Shown piece after piece: positions 17,001 through 28,547 of a stretch of DNA of 64,000 nt. The notes under the pieces were generated by a model that was not told the DNA's origin, made no database searches, and saw nothing but the letters and a program-made list of their open reading frames with translations. The translations under genes were made by a program, and so were the position numbers. Within the stretch, counting starts at the first letter, position 1. Each line of letters opens with the position of its first letter. The DNA is from Xestospongia bergquistia (Eukaryota > Porifera > Demospongiae > Haplosclerida > Petrosiidae): positions 558,001 through 622,000 of the forward strand of contig OZ014414.1 of assembly GCA_963965975.1 (NCBI GenBank), given 5' to 3'.

Positions 17001-19231
17001 TGTCCATTGCACTTCATACCTTGGTGTCTGGATTTCAAATCATTCATTTCTGTATTCAACTTTTTAATTACTGTGTCTCTTGACTCCACTTCGAGTTTCA
17101 GATCCTCTATATCTCTTTGTTTCTCTCCTTTAAGTTCTCTTATATCCTGTAAGTGAAAATGATAATCTTTGTCTAATATACTACATATCTCTTACTTCAT
17201 CACTTTTACGTTTATCATAGATGGTGTGGTAGCCGATAATGAGTTTGATTACTCCCATCTTTTTCAGTAAATCAAGGTTCTCTTTAGCTGATATTAGCAA
17301 AAAGTCCATTAATTTTAGTGGAGCATAGCAGATGATAGTAATGGATTTTTCATCATCAATAGTTCTAACTTGAACAGACTTTGCCATATCCCCAAAGGCT
17401 TTCAATAGCAAGTCTTTAATGTGACGGAGTGTACATTCATTTGTTCTCCATTCTACTAAAAACTCGATAGTCTCACAAATAAGATGATGAGAAGATGAAG
17501 TAGTTTTGAAATTTTGTTTAAGACATATATCAGCTCTGACGTTGTCACAAAATGTATCAACTGTTGTCTTGAATTTTGTGATGTGTGGTTCAGCCTCTGT
17601 GATCTTGTAGTGATCAACAATAGCTTTCAAACAGCAGATGTTAATAATAGTACATGTATCTTGTATAAGATCCATTACATCATCAAAAGATTCAGCTATA
17701 ACCAGTTGGGGTCTTAGATCTTGAAAACATCGGCGAAGGTACAGTTTAAGATCTTCCAACGATGGCATACTTTTAGCAATAAGAGGTGAAACATTTACAA
17801 TAAGCTCTCCAAAGGCTACTCTCATTTCATCAAATTTACCATGATAAGAAGTTGGCAATTTGACATGAGAACGATCTATTAATGAGAAGTCATTATTAAA
17901 TATTATATAATATTATTTACCATATTCCTTGAGTATATCTTTAGCAATTTGTACTGTTTCTTCAGATTTCAACAAGACACTTGCAAACACTTTTAAAATA
18001 TTTGGGTCTTTAGACACTGTAGTACACAGTGCTCTCAATGGACCTTCTCCTAGTACACCTCCCAATCTATTCACTTCATCTAATGTCTCCTTAGAGATCA
18101 CTCTCTCTGTATATAACATCTGAATAACCTCCATAGGAAGAGTAAGTGATGAGAGTCTATCATCATATTTTTGTAGTATTTGACAAGCTGAGGTATCTAA
18201 ATAAAGATATAAAACAATACTTAAATATTTTTACTTGCCTTTAGCCTTTAGGTGGTCACGTATCTCATCAGCTTTCTTCTTATTATCAACAATAGTACCA
18301 CCAATGACAGAGATCACTTTATTCCAGGTAGCGTTATTAGTATTTATCCAGGCATCAATTACTTGTGAGAGTTTGAAAGTATTGCTGTCATTATTAAGTT
18401 TTAGCCCATTCAAAGTATTATGAGGGACTTCAAACCCCAAACCGATCTCATACCACTCATCATTAATATCAGCTAATAACTTGAGTAGTTCATGCTTAGT
18501 AGGAGCCTTCTTTAAGATATCAGAAATATCTAAAACAAGATATAATTATAAAAATTAGACTATAATTGATTTGATGTTAATATTATAACAAAACACTTGA
18601 TGTTTTTATTATTCAGCATACCTTGTACTTCTCGACTTAATTATTATTAACATTGTAAGTCTATATCATAGATGTACCTGATCTTTCTGACATGGTTGAA
18701 GTGCCTGGATGGAGCTCTTCAGTTGATAAATGTCTAATAGATTCTGCACCAATTAAAATTTAAACATAAAGACCATATTATTATGATCTATATATATTCC
18801 CAGTTCTAAATTATTTTAAATATATTTCCTATGCCTATTTCAAGTCCAGCTGTAGGTTGGGTCTTTTTCTCATTCATGATACTCTCTATTATACTAGTTT
18901 TATTACTTACCTTGTACTACTTGACTTAATTGGTTCCTTTTTGGTTTAAACAATTTATCCATACATTGTTTCTGTAGTAAATAACATATATGCAATCAAT
19001 GTTAATTTTATCAATCATTTCTTCAGCAATATCATTCTAACAACTAACCTTGGATTTTTTTAGTTTATCATGGTATCCAAAGAGATCATACCTGTCCAAC
19101 AAACAACAAGTTGACACAACCAGTAACACTACAGTAAATAGTGGTAACAAGATCCAAGCAAAGTCGTTCCAAATAAATGTAACAATTCCTAATAATACTA
19201 GGATAGTCACCCATACAAGATAACAGATCAT
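14023..19231 (-). CDS. DL1: membrane-anchored death domain / CARD-like / coiled-coil / LRR protein
   Basis: I infer an immune-type receptor or adaptor. Exon 1 (ATG 19231-19229) encodes two hydrophobic helices, about residues 2-20 and 27-46, separated by the short WNDFAW loop and followed by a basic tail. Two linker exons follow (18971-18911 and near 18742-18678). Next come a death domain (18530-18239; WYEIGLGFEV, VIDAWINTNNATWNKV), a CARD-like fold (18197-17930; MLYTERVISKETLDEVNRL), the roughly 220-residue module (17880-17181; CTIINICCLKAIVDHYKI, KSITIICYAPLKLMDFLL), then about nine coiled-coil/linker exons (17150-15440). The last exon, about 14820-14023, carries roughly seven RI-type LRRs. 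There is no SH3. The death-domain exon joins the next through a GC-AG intron. The gene model rests on splice phases, not transcripts. Confidence 0.75.
14835..14940. repeat. Tandem repeat of about 35 bp, three copies
   Basis: The unit AGTATAGTACACACATA(A/G)TA plus ATAAGTTAGTATAT repeats three times in the intron before the DL1 LRR exon. The matching introns of DL2, DL4 and DL5 contain a single related copy. Confidence 0.8.
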
Positions 19232-19439
19232 GATGAGTAGTAAACAAAGACACGCCCTTGTTGTTACCTTGACCTTCTAATTGAACATCATGAATTTATT
19301 AATCAAGAATGAAATTCATAACCACACAAAATTCAAAATTAATTGATAATATAATTGTAAATTTGTAATAACCAATTGTTCAACATATATTGTGTCTAAA
19401 TCATTTATCATCATTTACATTAACTTAATCTCAGTATAG

Positions 19440-20153
19440 AATTAATATCTATAGAGGTAGTCTATGAGAGAAATAGACACATAATTAATAGAACTAACTC
19501 AATGGTTGTATAAAGAACAATGATAACATGTACTATGTTAACTACATGTATGTGTTACTGACTTATATCTTTAAAGTTAATGTAATAGTACTAGATCAGA
19601 TTCTATACACAATATTATAATATTATTAATTCATAATTCCAGACTTATATTCTCCCATATCACCAGTCTCAGTCTGAGATGAGTCAACAGTTGAGCACTA
19701 ATCTTTAAAAACACCTAAATACAGACAAGAATTAAAAATAATCTGATTATGTAAGTACATTAGGATCTCCGAGAGATTCTTCACTGAAGAGAGAGACAAC
19801 AAGAGCTAACAATGTATATAACACACTCTTACATACACCAGCTACAGGCTAAAAGAAGTCAATAAAATATAGTTCATCTATTAATCATTTACACACTTAC
19901 TCTATCTCCAGAAAAGAAAGAACTCTCTAACATACTTAATAAAAATACAAACACTTTTCCTTTGAGTGCTCTGTCTTCTAGCAACCTCACATGATTATGT
20001 TAGTATTGTCATCATCTATTGTCATGTAACAGAACAAAGACCATGACAAGAGGAGAGGGGTGTGGTATACAATAACAATGTTAATAATATCTAGTTTATC
20101 AGACTTTGTAGTGAGCAGTGATGTCTGGATTTAACATATGATGATGTTGTAAT

Positions 20154-20190
<37 letters not shown>

Positions 20191-21600
20191 AATAATTGAT
20201 TTCTTTATTCACATACCTTTCTTTAAGAATTTCTTGATTTTGTTGTAACCAATCTAAATCAAATGATTCTAAAATAATCAATGAACACAAGTGACTGATG
20301 TATTGAGATAAAACATTATAAGATACTTTAATAGTATATTGTCCTCTAGGTTGATAAACAAACCCTATTTTCTATGAGGACAGAGACAAACAGACTAAAT
20401 TGTTTTAGTAATATAAACTACTATATATAGTAACACATTGATATTAACATGTTACTAACATTGATATTAAAATATTACTATATATAGTAACACATTATAT
20501 ATTATACATGTTACTATATATAGTAACATATACAAGTACCTAAGTACCTCTATAGTAGCTGGTAGTTCTGTAGTAGTAGTTATCTCAAACTGTTTCCAAA
20601 TCTATTACAATACAATAAAAGATACAATAGAGTTATAATACTTACTACTGGTATGAATGTACTTCCATCAAAATGGAGGACTTCAAGACAATTACTATAA
20701 AGTTCCTATATAATAGAGAGAGATATATAAAGATATAGAGAACATTTACTAACTCTATAAGGATGATTAATATCTTGCCAGTAACCTAGAAACTGTTTAA
20801 TACATCTATCAAATGAAAAAATTATCAATTTTTTTTAAATCCAGTAACCAATATGATTGTCCATTTGTCCATTAAACTGACTATCCATTGTCTCTTTATA
20901 CATCCATTTATCAAATCTATTACATTAATCATTCATCCATTTTCTTCATACCTTAACAGATATAGTCTCTCTTTATGATAATACTCTTCAACACAAACCA
21001 GTAACACTTGTTGTTCTAACTGGTTTGACAAACGAGTATTAATATCATCAAATGAACCACGATATGATTCCAATAGAAAGTTCTGAAATAACTGAAGATA
21101 TTGTATCTGATCTAAATACTAATAGACAATAATAACAAATGATTAATATATAAAGTACTTACTAATCTCTGACTAATTTCTAATACAAACTCTAACTTCT
21201 TTCCTTTTATATCTTTTGATGATTTTAACTTTGTCTCTGATACAGAACTATTGGATTAACAGATAAGATAGGTGTGGTCACAAGTACATGTTACCTAGGT
21301 GATTTAAAATACAACAGTCCTTCAGTTAATTGAGATTTGTTGGACTTTACTTCAACTAATATCACCTCCTGTGTTGACAGAGAGGGAGAGAGAGAGAGAG
21401 AGGTCAACATTAACAATAACTTGATACATTCTCTACTCACAGTATCTTGTATAGCAGAATGACCTGTTATTATTTTCCATAGACTTTGACTGGACCTAGT
21501 TATTACAAGTATATAGTCAAATTGACAAAGAGAGAGAGCTCTTACCTCTCAAACATATTTTAATATCAAAGCATGCATATGGCGGGAGCAATGGGCGGAG
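19440..21600 (-). pseudogene. NUP188 5'-half copy 1 (decayed)
   Basis: Introns and exons match NUP188 positions about 8830-11340 closely, including the promoter-proximal block near 21590 (one base of the GGCGGGAA motif lost). About 330 bp corresponding to NUP188 9900-10240 is deleted near 20420, removing exons, and the segment around 20060 lacks the stretch present at 9440-9495. No 3' half is present, so no NUP188 can be made. It lies directly downstream of DL2, the same relation the other copies have to DL4 and DL5. Confidence 0.85.
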
Positions 21601-21699
21601 CATAATAACAAATTAATTAATATTATTATTATTGATGTTAATTAAAATAATTATTACTGAATACAATAAACAGAAATAAATAAATCAGTAGAAAAACTA

Positions 21700-24600
21700 T
21701 CACCAAAACTTAAGTCTGTCTTTAATAAATTGATAAATGTCTAACTTCTTAAAATACTCTTCATGTTGTTTGGATAAGTGTAGTTCTTGTATTGTAGTAT
21801 TCTCAACAAGTGTAGTACATATTGTCTTGATATCATCATTGTTCAGTGAAGTACCATAGAGACGTAGTTCTGTTAATGATTTAGTTGTATTTATTAGTTC
21901 AGCTATTGTACTGGTACTAACTGAAGTGATCTGAGGATTATCTCTTATGTCCAACAAAGTCAATGTTTGGTTTTTAGTGAGGCCTTCACAGATATATTGG
22001 ACACCATTATCAGTGATGTTACAGTTGATGAGTTCTAGTTTATCCAATGTCTTATTAATACTTAATATAGTAGACAAGTGACTGGTATCTTCATCTGTGA
22101 TAGTAACATTAATCAATATTAACACCTCAAGAGTAGTATTGGTAAAGAGAGCATCACTGATTTGTTTGATACCACCAGTAAGTGAACAGTAGCTAAGAAT
22201 TAGGCCTATCATTGTTTTATTAGTAGTTTGTAGCTCTGTTGATAATGTTGATATACATATACTGTCCAATGGAGTGCTGTGTATATCAAGTGTCATCACT
22301 GCACATTTACTGAGATTACTAATAATTACAAGAGCATTTTCAGGAGATGATGATCTGAGATTAATACGCCATCTACTTCCTTTGGTTTGTTGTTCTTTTA
22401 TTAATCTACTAACAACCTCTTCACATTGTTCAATAGTTGGTGAGATAAGCCAAACAATCTTTATATCATCTCTCCACTCAACTCTTCCAGTATGTCCTGT
22501 TATAAACAGAGTTAGTATGTAGATATAGTATACACATATAATATATAGTGTTATAAACTGTACTATATAAAACATTATAAGTTAAGTTCTAATGAACAAA
22601 TTACAGGGATTACCTCCTAATTTGGGATCATCATGAGATAATTCAGATTTAGCTAGTTGTAGTTCTGTATAATTTAGAGGGAATTGCCCACGGATTCCAT
22701 TCAGAGTCCCCTCACACCATCCTTCTTCAATCTATGAAAATATATAATATGAATAGAAATGCTCTTTAAATAATATGTTGACATAATGAATGGATGGACA
22801 AAAAGGATGTGTCCATACCTTAATGACATCTTTGATAACATCTCCAACATTTAGAGTTAATTCCACAGGATATACTTTGGTGAAAGAACGTTTGACAACA
22901 GCTTCTGTATAGACCACTAATACATTATTATAATGTAACTTTATCAAACATCATAACACAACATACCATAACCTGACTCTTTATCATCAGTTGAACCTTT
23001 TGTCTCATCTCTTAATTCATATATTGAAGACTCTACAATAAGTAATGACAATATAATTTGTATAATATATGTAGTCAGGAGTGTATGAACTAAAGGAGTG
23101 TTGAACATTCATATACTAACATGTACTATCTGTTATGACATGTCCATATCTTAGAATACCATATAAGGTATATGCTTTCATAGGCAAAGTGGTTGCTAAC
23201 TTTTGTGGTTGTACAATTTTATCATGTGATATTAAAAACTACAAGAGATGATCAGGACAAGACTAACAAAGAAAAGGTGAGTGAGACTAATTAAGAAGTA
23301 AATCTGTAAAGTTGTTTAGAAGTCATTGACTTGTTTGTATCTGTCACTAAAATAGTTTATTTGTAAATAACAACATGTGATTACATGGTTTAAGATCAAG
23401 TACCTACTATAATAACATTTCCATATATGGGCAATGGACACATCCTAAGACATAGATATGGTCACTTACCATTGATAGATACTGTGGACTCTTCTTGACT
23501 AGACTTATGAACTCCTTCATCAGTTAATGGTTTCTGAGGCTTTTGGATAAATGCTAAATTTAATAACAATATCATATAATGAGAAGTAACAATTATCTAC
23601 TAATATCAGTTACCTTTCAAACTTTGCTTTAACTCCTCAATCTGTTTGTCTCTCTCTCTTAATTGTAATGTCAATGATGTGATGATTTCTTGTAGTGTCT
23701 CTATCTCTCTTTGTCTCTCAACAGACACTGACAATAACTCCTTCTCAAAGACTATAATGAATATTCCATTAACACAATATAGTGTGTACATTATTAATAT
23801 CTCACCTTCTTTTTCTTTGATAGTATTTGTTAACTGTTCTATCTCTAAAATCTTTGCTCTGTTCATTTTAGTACTTGTTTCTAACAATTGTTTCAACTCA
23901 GACTCTATATACAAGAGAGAACAAGACAATACACAACATGTGTTGTTATGAACTCACCTTTACTTTCTGTGACACTAGACATTTCTAGTATTTTGTTTTT
24001 AAGTGTGTCTAGTTCCTCTTCAAGAGCTATAAAGAGAGATGTATTTATTATTGATATAAAATTTTAAAAGTATAAAAATATAAATAATAAAATATAATAA
24101 TATATAATAATAAAATTTATTATTATATTAGATTTCTCACCTTCCTTCATTGATAACAATGATTTCAAGTCATCAATCTCTCTTTGTTTATGTTCTAACA
24201 TTTGTTTTACTAAATTTAATTCTTCTTCAGTAGCTACAGTATATGATATCAATACAATGATATAAGCTGTGTTACATTAATAAGATATACTACCTTTCTT
24301 TCCTTGATATAGTTCTTTAATCTCCTTTTCTTTCATTAGTTTTTCATCTATAAAAAAATATTTGACAATATGTAGTAAATATAATTAATTATATTATATT
24401 ACAATATATATAATTCTACAAATGGAGCTAATTAAATAACTTTCTATCTCTATAGGACAAAAGTGATCTTATTATACTAAATGGTATATATTCCTTTATT
24501 AACTCAATCTACTAATGGATACATGATGTTTTAATAGTTTATTGTTTAATGTGTAATCATATCAAAGGTACTGTCATATTGTATTGGTCATATTGTACTA

Positions 24601-26625
24601 CAAAGTTAATTTACATGGTGGGTGTGTTATATCATTTCTTTTCTTTGTTTAAAGCAAACTGTTTGTTGATTGTGACATTAATTACTAAAGTCAGGTCTCT
24701 AAGAGTATTAGGATATCAAATGTTGTACCAAATAATAGAAGAGTAAACAATACATGATAAAATGTGTATTAAAAACATTCAAGACATAGTATCTTGTACT
24801 TTATTCCATAATGTTCAGTAATAACACATTACCTATTACGTCAAGATTGGACTGACCTTCACTGTCTCTAAGCTGGGATTTCAAATCATCCATTTCTCTT
24901 GTCATCTCTCTAATAGTTGTGTCCCTTGACTCCATTTTGTGTCTCAGATCCTCTAAATCTTCTTCAATAGCTCTCATCTCCTATAAGTAGTAAGGTAATT
25001 ATTATTTTGAAATGATTACTTCTAACCTTATCATCTTTGTACTTATCAAAAATAATATGATAGCCAATAGTAAGTTTAATGACTCCCATTTCCTTAAGTA
25101 AGTCAAGATTGCTTTTGGCAGCCATTAACAGAAAATCCATCAACCTTAGTGGAGCATAGCAAGTAACAATGATGGAGTTGCCTTCATTTACTGCTCTAAC
25201 TTGGACAGATTTTGCCATATCTTCAAAAGCCTTCGACAACAAACCTTTAATATGACGGAGTGTACATTCATCTGCCTTCCATTCCACAACAAACTCAATA
25301 CTTTCACAAATAAGATGAGAAGATGAACTTGTCTTGAAGTTTTGCTTAAGGCATATATCAGCTTTCACCTTCTCACAAAAAGTATCAACTCTTTTCTTGA
25401 ATTCTGTGATATGCTTTTCAGCTTCAGTGACTTCATAACAATCAACAATGGCTTCTAAGCAGCAAATATTAATGATGGTACATGAGTCTTGAACAATATC
25501 TATGACATTATCGAATGATTTGGCCGTACTCAATTGAGGTGCTAGCTCTTGGAAACACCTTCGAATGTACCTTTTCAGTTCATCAAGTGAAGGAATGGCA
25601 GCTTCAATGAGAGGTGCAACCTTATGAAAGAGATTTCCAAAGGTTACTCTCATTCGATCAAAATCATATTGATGTGTGGCCAGCACTGTGACTTGGGAAG
25701 GAAATGTTTGATCTATGTAACAAAATGAGAAGCAACAATAAAATAATATGTAAATTTATTTACTATATTCCTGGAGTATGTCTTGAGCAATCTGTACTAC
25801 TTCTTCTGATTTCAATAATATACTAGCGAACTTCTTTAATTTGTTTGGGTCTTTATACACTGTAGTAAACAGTGCTCTCAATGGACCATCTCCTAGTACA
25901 CCTCCCAATCTATTCACTTTATCTAATGTCTCCTTAGAGATCACTTTCTCTGTATATAACATCTGAACAACCTCCACAGGAAGAGTCAGTGATGAGAGCT
26001 TGTCAGTGTGTTTCTGTAACATTTGACAAGCTGGAGTAGAGAATTCTATAAGAAAAGGAAAAAAAAGTGAGTTGTCCTAATATATCATTATTGAGTTTCT
26101 TACTGAATTCCATTATTTTTTCAGCAGCAAAATTTTCTCCTATTTTGTAAAGGGCACCAGCTAACGAGTCCCATGTAGGACCTCCACTTTCAGTCACCTT
26201 GTCAGCTTTACTCAACCACAGAGTTAAACACTCTTGAAGACATCTCCCTACATCATCTTTATGGTTTGCCTCAATATCTTTCAGAGTGGGTGATAATAGA
26301 CCCAGTTGTAGACCAAGAGGAAACCATTTATGATTTGGAAAATGAACTTGCTTCAAAGCATCAACAACATCTTTCAAATTGTCAATACCTGTAATAAAGA
26401 CATTTTGTAAACCAATTTAGAAGTGATAATAAAGACATACTATCTATATTGATAGAACATAGATACATAAGTTATCAGACTTTTTCAGAGAAGGAGGAAT
26501 TTAAAATAAAACACACACTCAATAAATGATCCATTATATCAAGTACATTATGTACTTTATAAAAATGTATGAGTTGAGACGATTTTCTTACCTAGTTGAG
26601 GTTGAGAAAGTACTTTTAAAGACAT
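21700..26625 (-). CDS. DL2: death domain / CARD-like / coiled-coil / SH3 / LRR protein
   Basis: About 1,000 residues in roughly 15 exons. Exon 1 (26625-26592) gives MSLKVLSQPQL. Exon 2 (26388-26104) is a death domain (NHKWFPLGLQLGLL, IEANHKDDVGRCLQECLTLW). Exon 3 (26045-25764) is CARD-like. Exon 4 (25712-25027) is the shared module (CTIINICCLEAIVDCYEV, GNSIIVTCYAPLRLMDFL). Exons 24980-24857 and onward to about 23480 are coiled coil, one per small exon, all in phase 1. Two exons (about 22918-22820 and 22733-22615) form an SH3 domain: LTLNVGDVIKDVIK joined to IEEGWCEGTLNGIRGQFPLNY. The last exon (about 22500-21700) has RI-type LRRs. There is no membrane hairpin and no P-loop. Introns are near-identical to those of DL4 and DL5, so the duplication is recent or gene conversion is active. 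Confidence 0.8.
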
Positions 26626-26900
26626 AGCGTTTCTTTAAACTTTAATGAGTCAGGGTGGGGTTGCATACCACATTATGAATTCTATTATCTGAAAGATCAG
26701 ATATAATTATGTACATTATGAACAATTTTATAGAATAGCAACAGAGTACTACTAAATTTAAAACCACATGTTCTGTCTATAATTATTGTGATACTATAGA
26801 GGAGAAGTTCTATTCAGTATAACACAATATTTGGATGATGTAGTCATTAATAATACTATATTTTAAAGTTTAACATTGTGTATTATAAATAATATAAAAT
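26626..26900 (-). promoter_or_regulatory. 5' flank shared by DL2, DL4, DL5 and decayed copies
   Basis: The 275 nt upstream of the DL2 start resemble those upstream of DL4 (44472-44700), DL5 (53345-53560) and the decayed gene near 13320-13620. Shared blocks include GTCAGGGTGGGGTTGCATA and a later ACCACATGTTCTGTCTATAA-type block. Conservation outside the coding sequence suggests a promoter, though recent duplication alone could explain it. Confidence 0.4.
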
Positions 26901-26999
26901 TGTTATAATAAACATTATTAATATGCATACATAGATATTGTTACAAGAAGAGGAGTCTGTCCTGAACGCTCTCTTCAAGTTTCTCACAACTCTCCTTAT

Positions 27000-27180
27000 T
27001 GTTTCATTGTTAAGTGGTTATAAGATCTATTACAAAGAAGGGTTTACTCCTCAAACTGGTCTCATTAGTAGTCACAACTATTCAACTACAGTCTTAAGAA
27101 ATACATCTAGTTTCTTGTCACACATAATCAAAGGACTGACAGCAGGCAATTCATACATCATACATGTACAAGCTTTATAG
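27000..27180 (+). other. Inserted fibronectin type III-like coding fragment
   Basis: Read on the plus strand this encodes GYKIYYKEGF, then TTVLRNTSSFLSHIIKGLTA and GNSYIIHVQAL. That is the C-strand to G-strand pattern of an FN3 domain (Y-I-Y then L-x-x-G-x-x-Y-x-I-x-V-x-A). It replaces about 42 bp of the LRR exon: the LRR sequence is homologous up to CTCTCCTTAT on one side and resumes at TAAGTGTGTGACAAATTG on the other. It lies antisense to the host exon and is probably not translated. Confidence 0.55.
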
Positions 27181-27503
27181 TAAGTGTGTGACAAATTGTC
27201 ATAATATCATCATCTTCTAATGAAGTATTTTGAAGATATAATTCTATCAATGATGTTGTTGTGTTTACAAATTTAACTATTGTACTGGTACTAATAGTAG
27301 TGATCTGAGTGTTATTACCAACATTCAACTTAATAAGTGTTTGGTTTTTCATAAGTCCTTCACAGATATGTCTGAAGCCATTATCAGTGATATCACAATC
27401 AGATAGAACAGCTTCTTTCAGTGTCTTGTTGCTACTGAACATTTCAGACAAGTGAGACATATCTTCATCTGTTATAGTATTGTGTATAATATAGCTCTAA
27501 TCT

Positions 27504-27736
27504 ACCTGATTTGAAAAAAGGGGCCACTTCTGTCAAAACATTTGTGACATGACTTTTGAACAATCTACTGTTAAAACATCTCAAACATCTCAGTTTTGTA
27601 TACATACAGTTGATACATATGCATAACTATTCTACATGTATGTAAAACTGTTTTTTGTTATGTTTTAACAGTGTTTTTTTCACAAATCAGGTCACAAATG
27701 TTGTGACAGAAGTGGTCCCTTTTTTGGAAATCAGGT
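27504..27736. mobile_element. MITE-like element with about 46-bp terminal inverted repeats
   Basis: The left end starts ACCTGATTTGAAAAAAGGGG and the right end, in reverse complement, starts ACCTGATTTCCAAAAAAGGG. Both run into a nearly identical CCACTTCTGTCA-AACATTTGTGAC block. An inner inverted repeat (CTGTTAAAACA / TGTTTTAACAG) extends the foldback. Related intact LRR exons (56850 and 45170) show the uninterrupted target. No coding capacity; no clear target-site duplication. Confidence 0.8.
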
Positions 27737-28547
27737 CACAATTGATCTGTTAACACAGAGAGCATCTGTCAATGGTTTGATACCACCAGTAAGTGGAGAG
27801 GAAATAATATTTAAAACAATTTTGAAACAAGTTTTCTAAATTTAATTTTTTCATTTTATTATAATAATGTCATATTGCAATAAGAAGATCATGTTTATCA
27901 TAGATGGTGTAGTAGCCAATAGTGAGTTTAATTACTCCCATCTCTTTCAGTAAGTAAAGGTTGTCTTTAGCTGACATTAGCAAAAAGTCCATTAATTTTA
28001 ATGGAGCATAACAGATGATAGTAATGATTTTCCATCATCAATAGTTCTAACTTAAACAGACCTTGCCACACCCCTAAAAGCTTTTGAGAATAAACCTTTA
28101 ATATGATGGTGTGTGAATTTATCTGTTGTCCATTCCACTAAACATTCAATAGTGTCACAAATAAGATGAAGACATGACAGAGCTATTTCAAAGTTTTGCT
28201 TAAGGCATACATCAGCTTTAACATTTTTACAAAAATCAGCAACTTGTTTGTTGAATTTTTTGATGCATTGTTTAGCTTCAGTAATTTAATAGTGATCAAT
28301 AATGGTTTCTAAGCAACAAATGTTGATAATTGTACATTATTGAACTAACTTCATGACATCATCAAATAATTTAGCTGTACTCAATGGAGGTGCTAGCTCT
28401 TGGAAACACCATTCAAGGTATCTTTTTAGTTTGTCCAGTGAATAATAATAATAATTATTAAATTATTACTGAGGGTGGAATACAATGAATGAATTATTGG
28501 AACAGAAATGAATGAATTATTGGAACAGATTACTATGGAAACAAAGT

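Larger units (their letters stand above)
26948..28440 (-). pseudogene. Decayed DL gene: shared-module and LRR remnants
   Basis: At 28440-27880 a degenerate copy of the roughly 220-residue module is readable (WCFQELAPPLSTAKLFDDVM, CTIINICCLETIIDHY) but contains several in-frame stops and a missing segment. At about 27815-26948 a partial LRR exon follows (HLSEMFSSNKTLKEAVLSDC, NNTQITTISTSTIVKF, and the tail EESVQDRLLFL). The coiled-coil exons that should lie between are gone. The LRR part is interrupted by a short transposable element (27504-27736) and by a foreign coding fragment (about 27000-27180). Confidence 0.8.
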
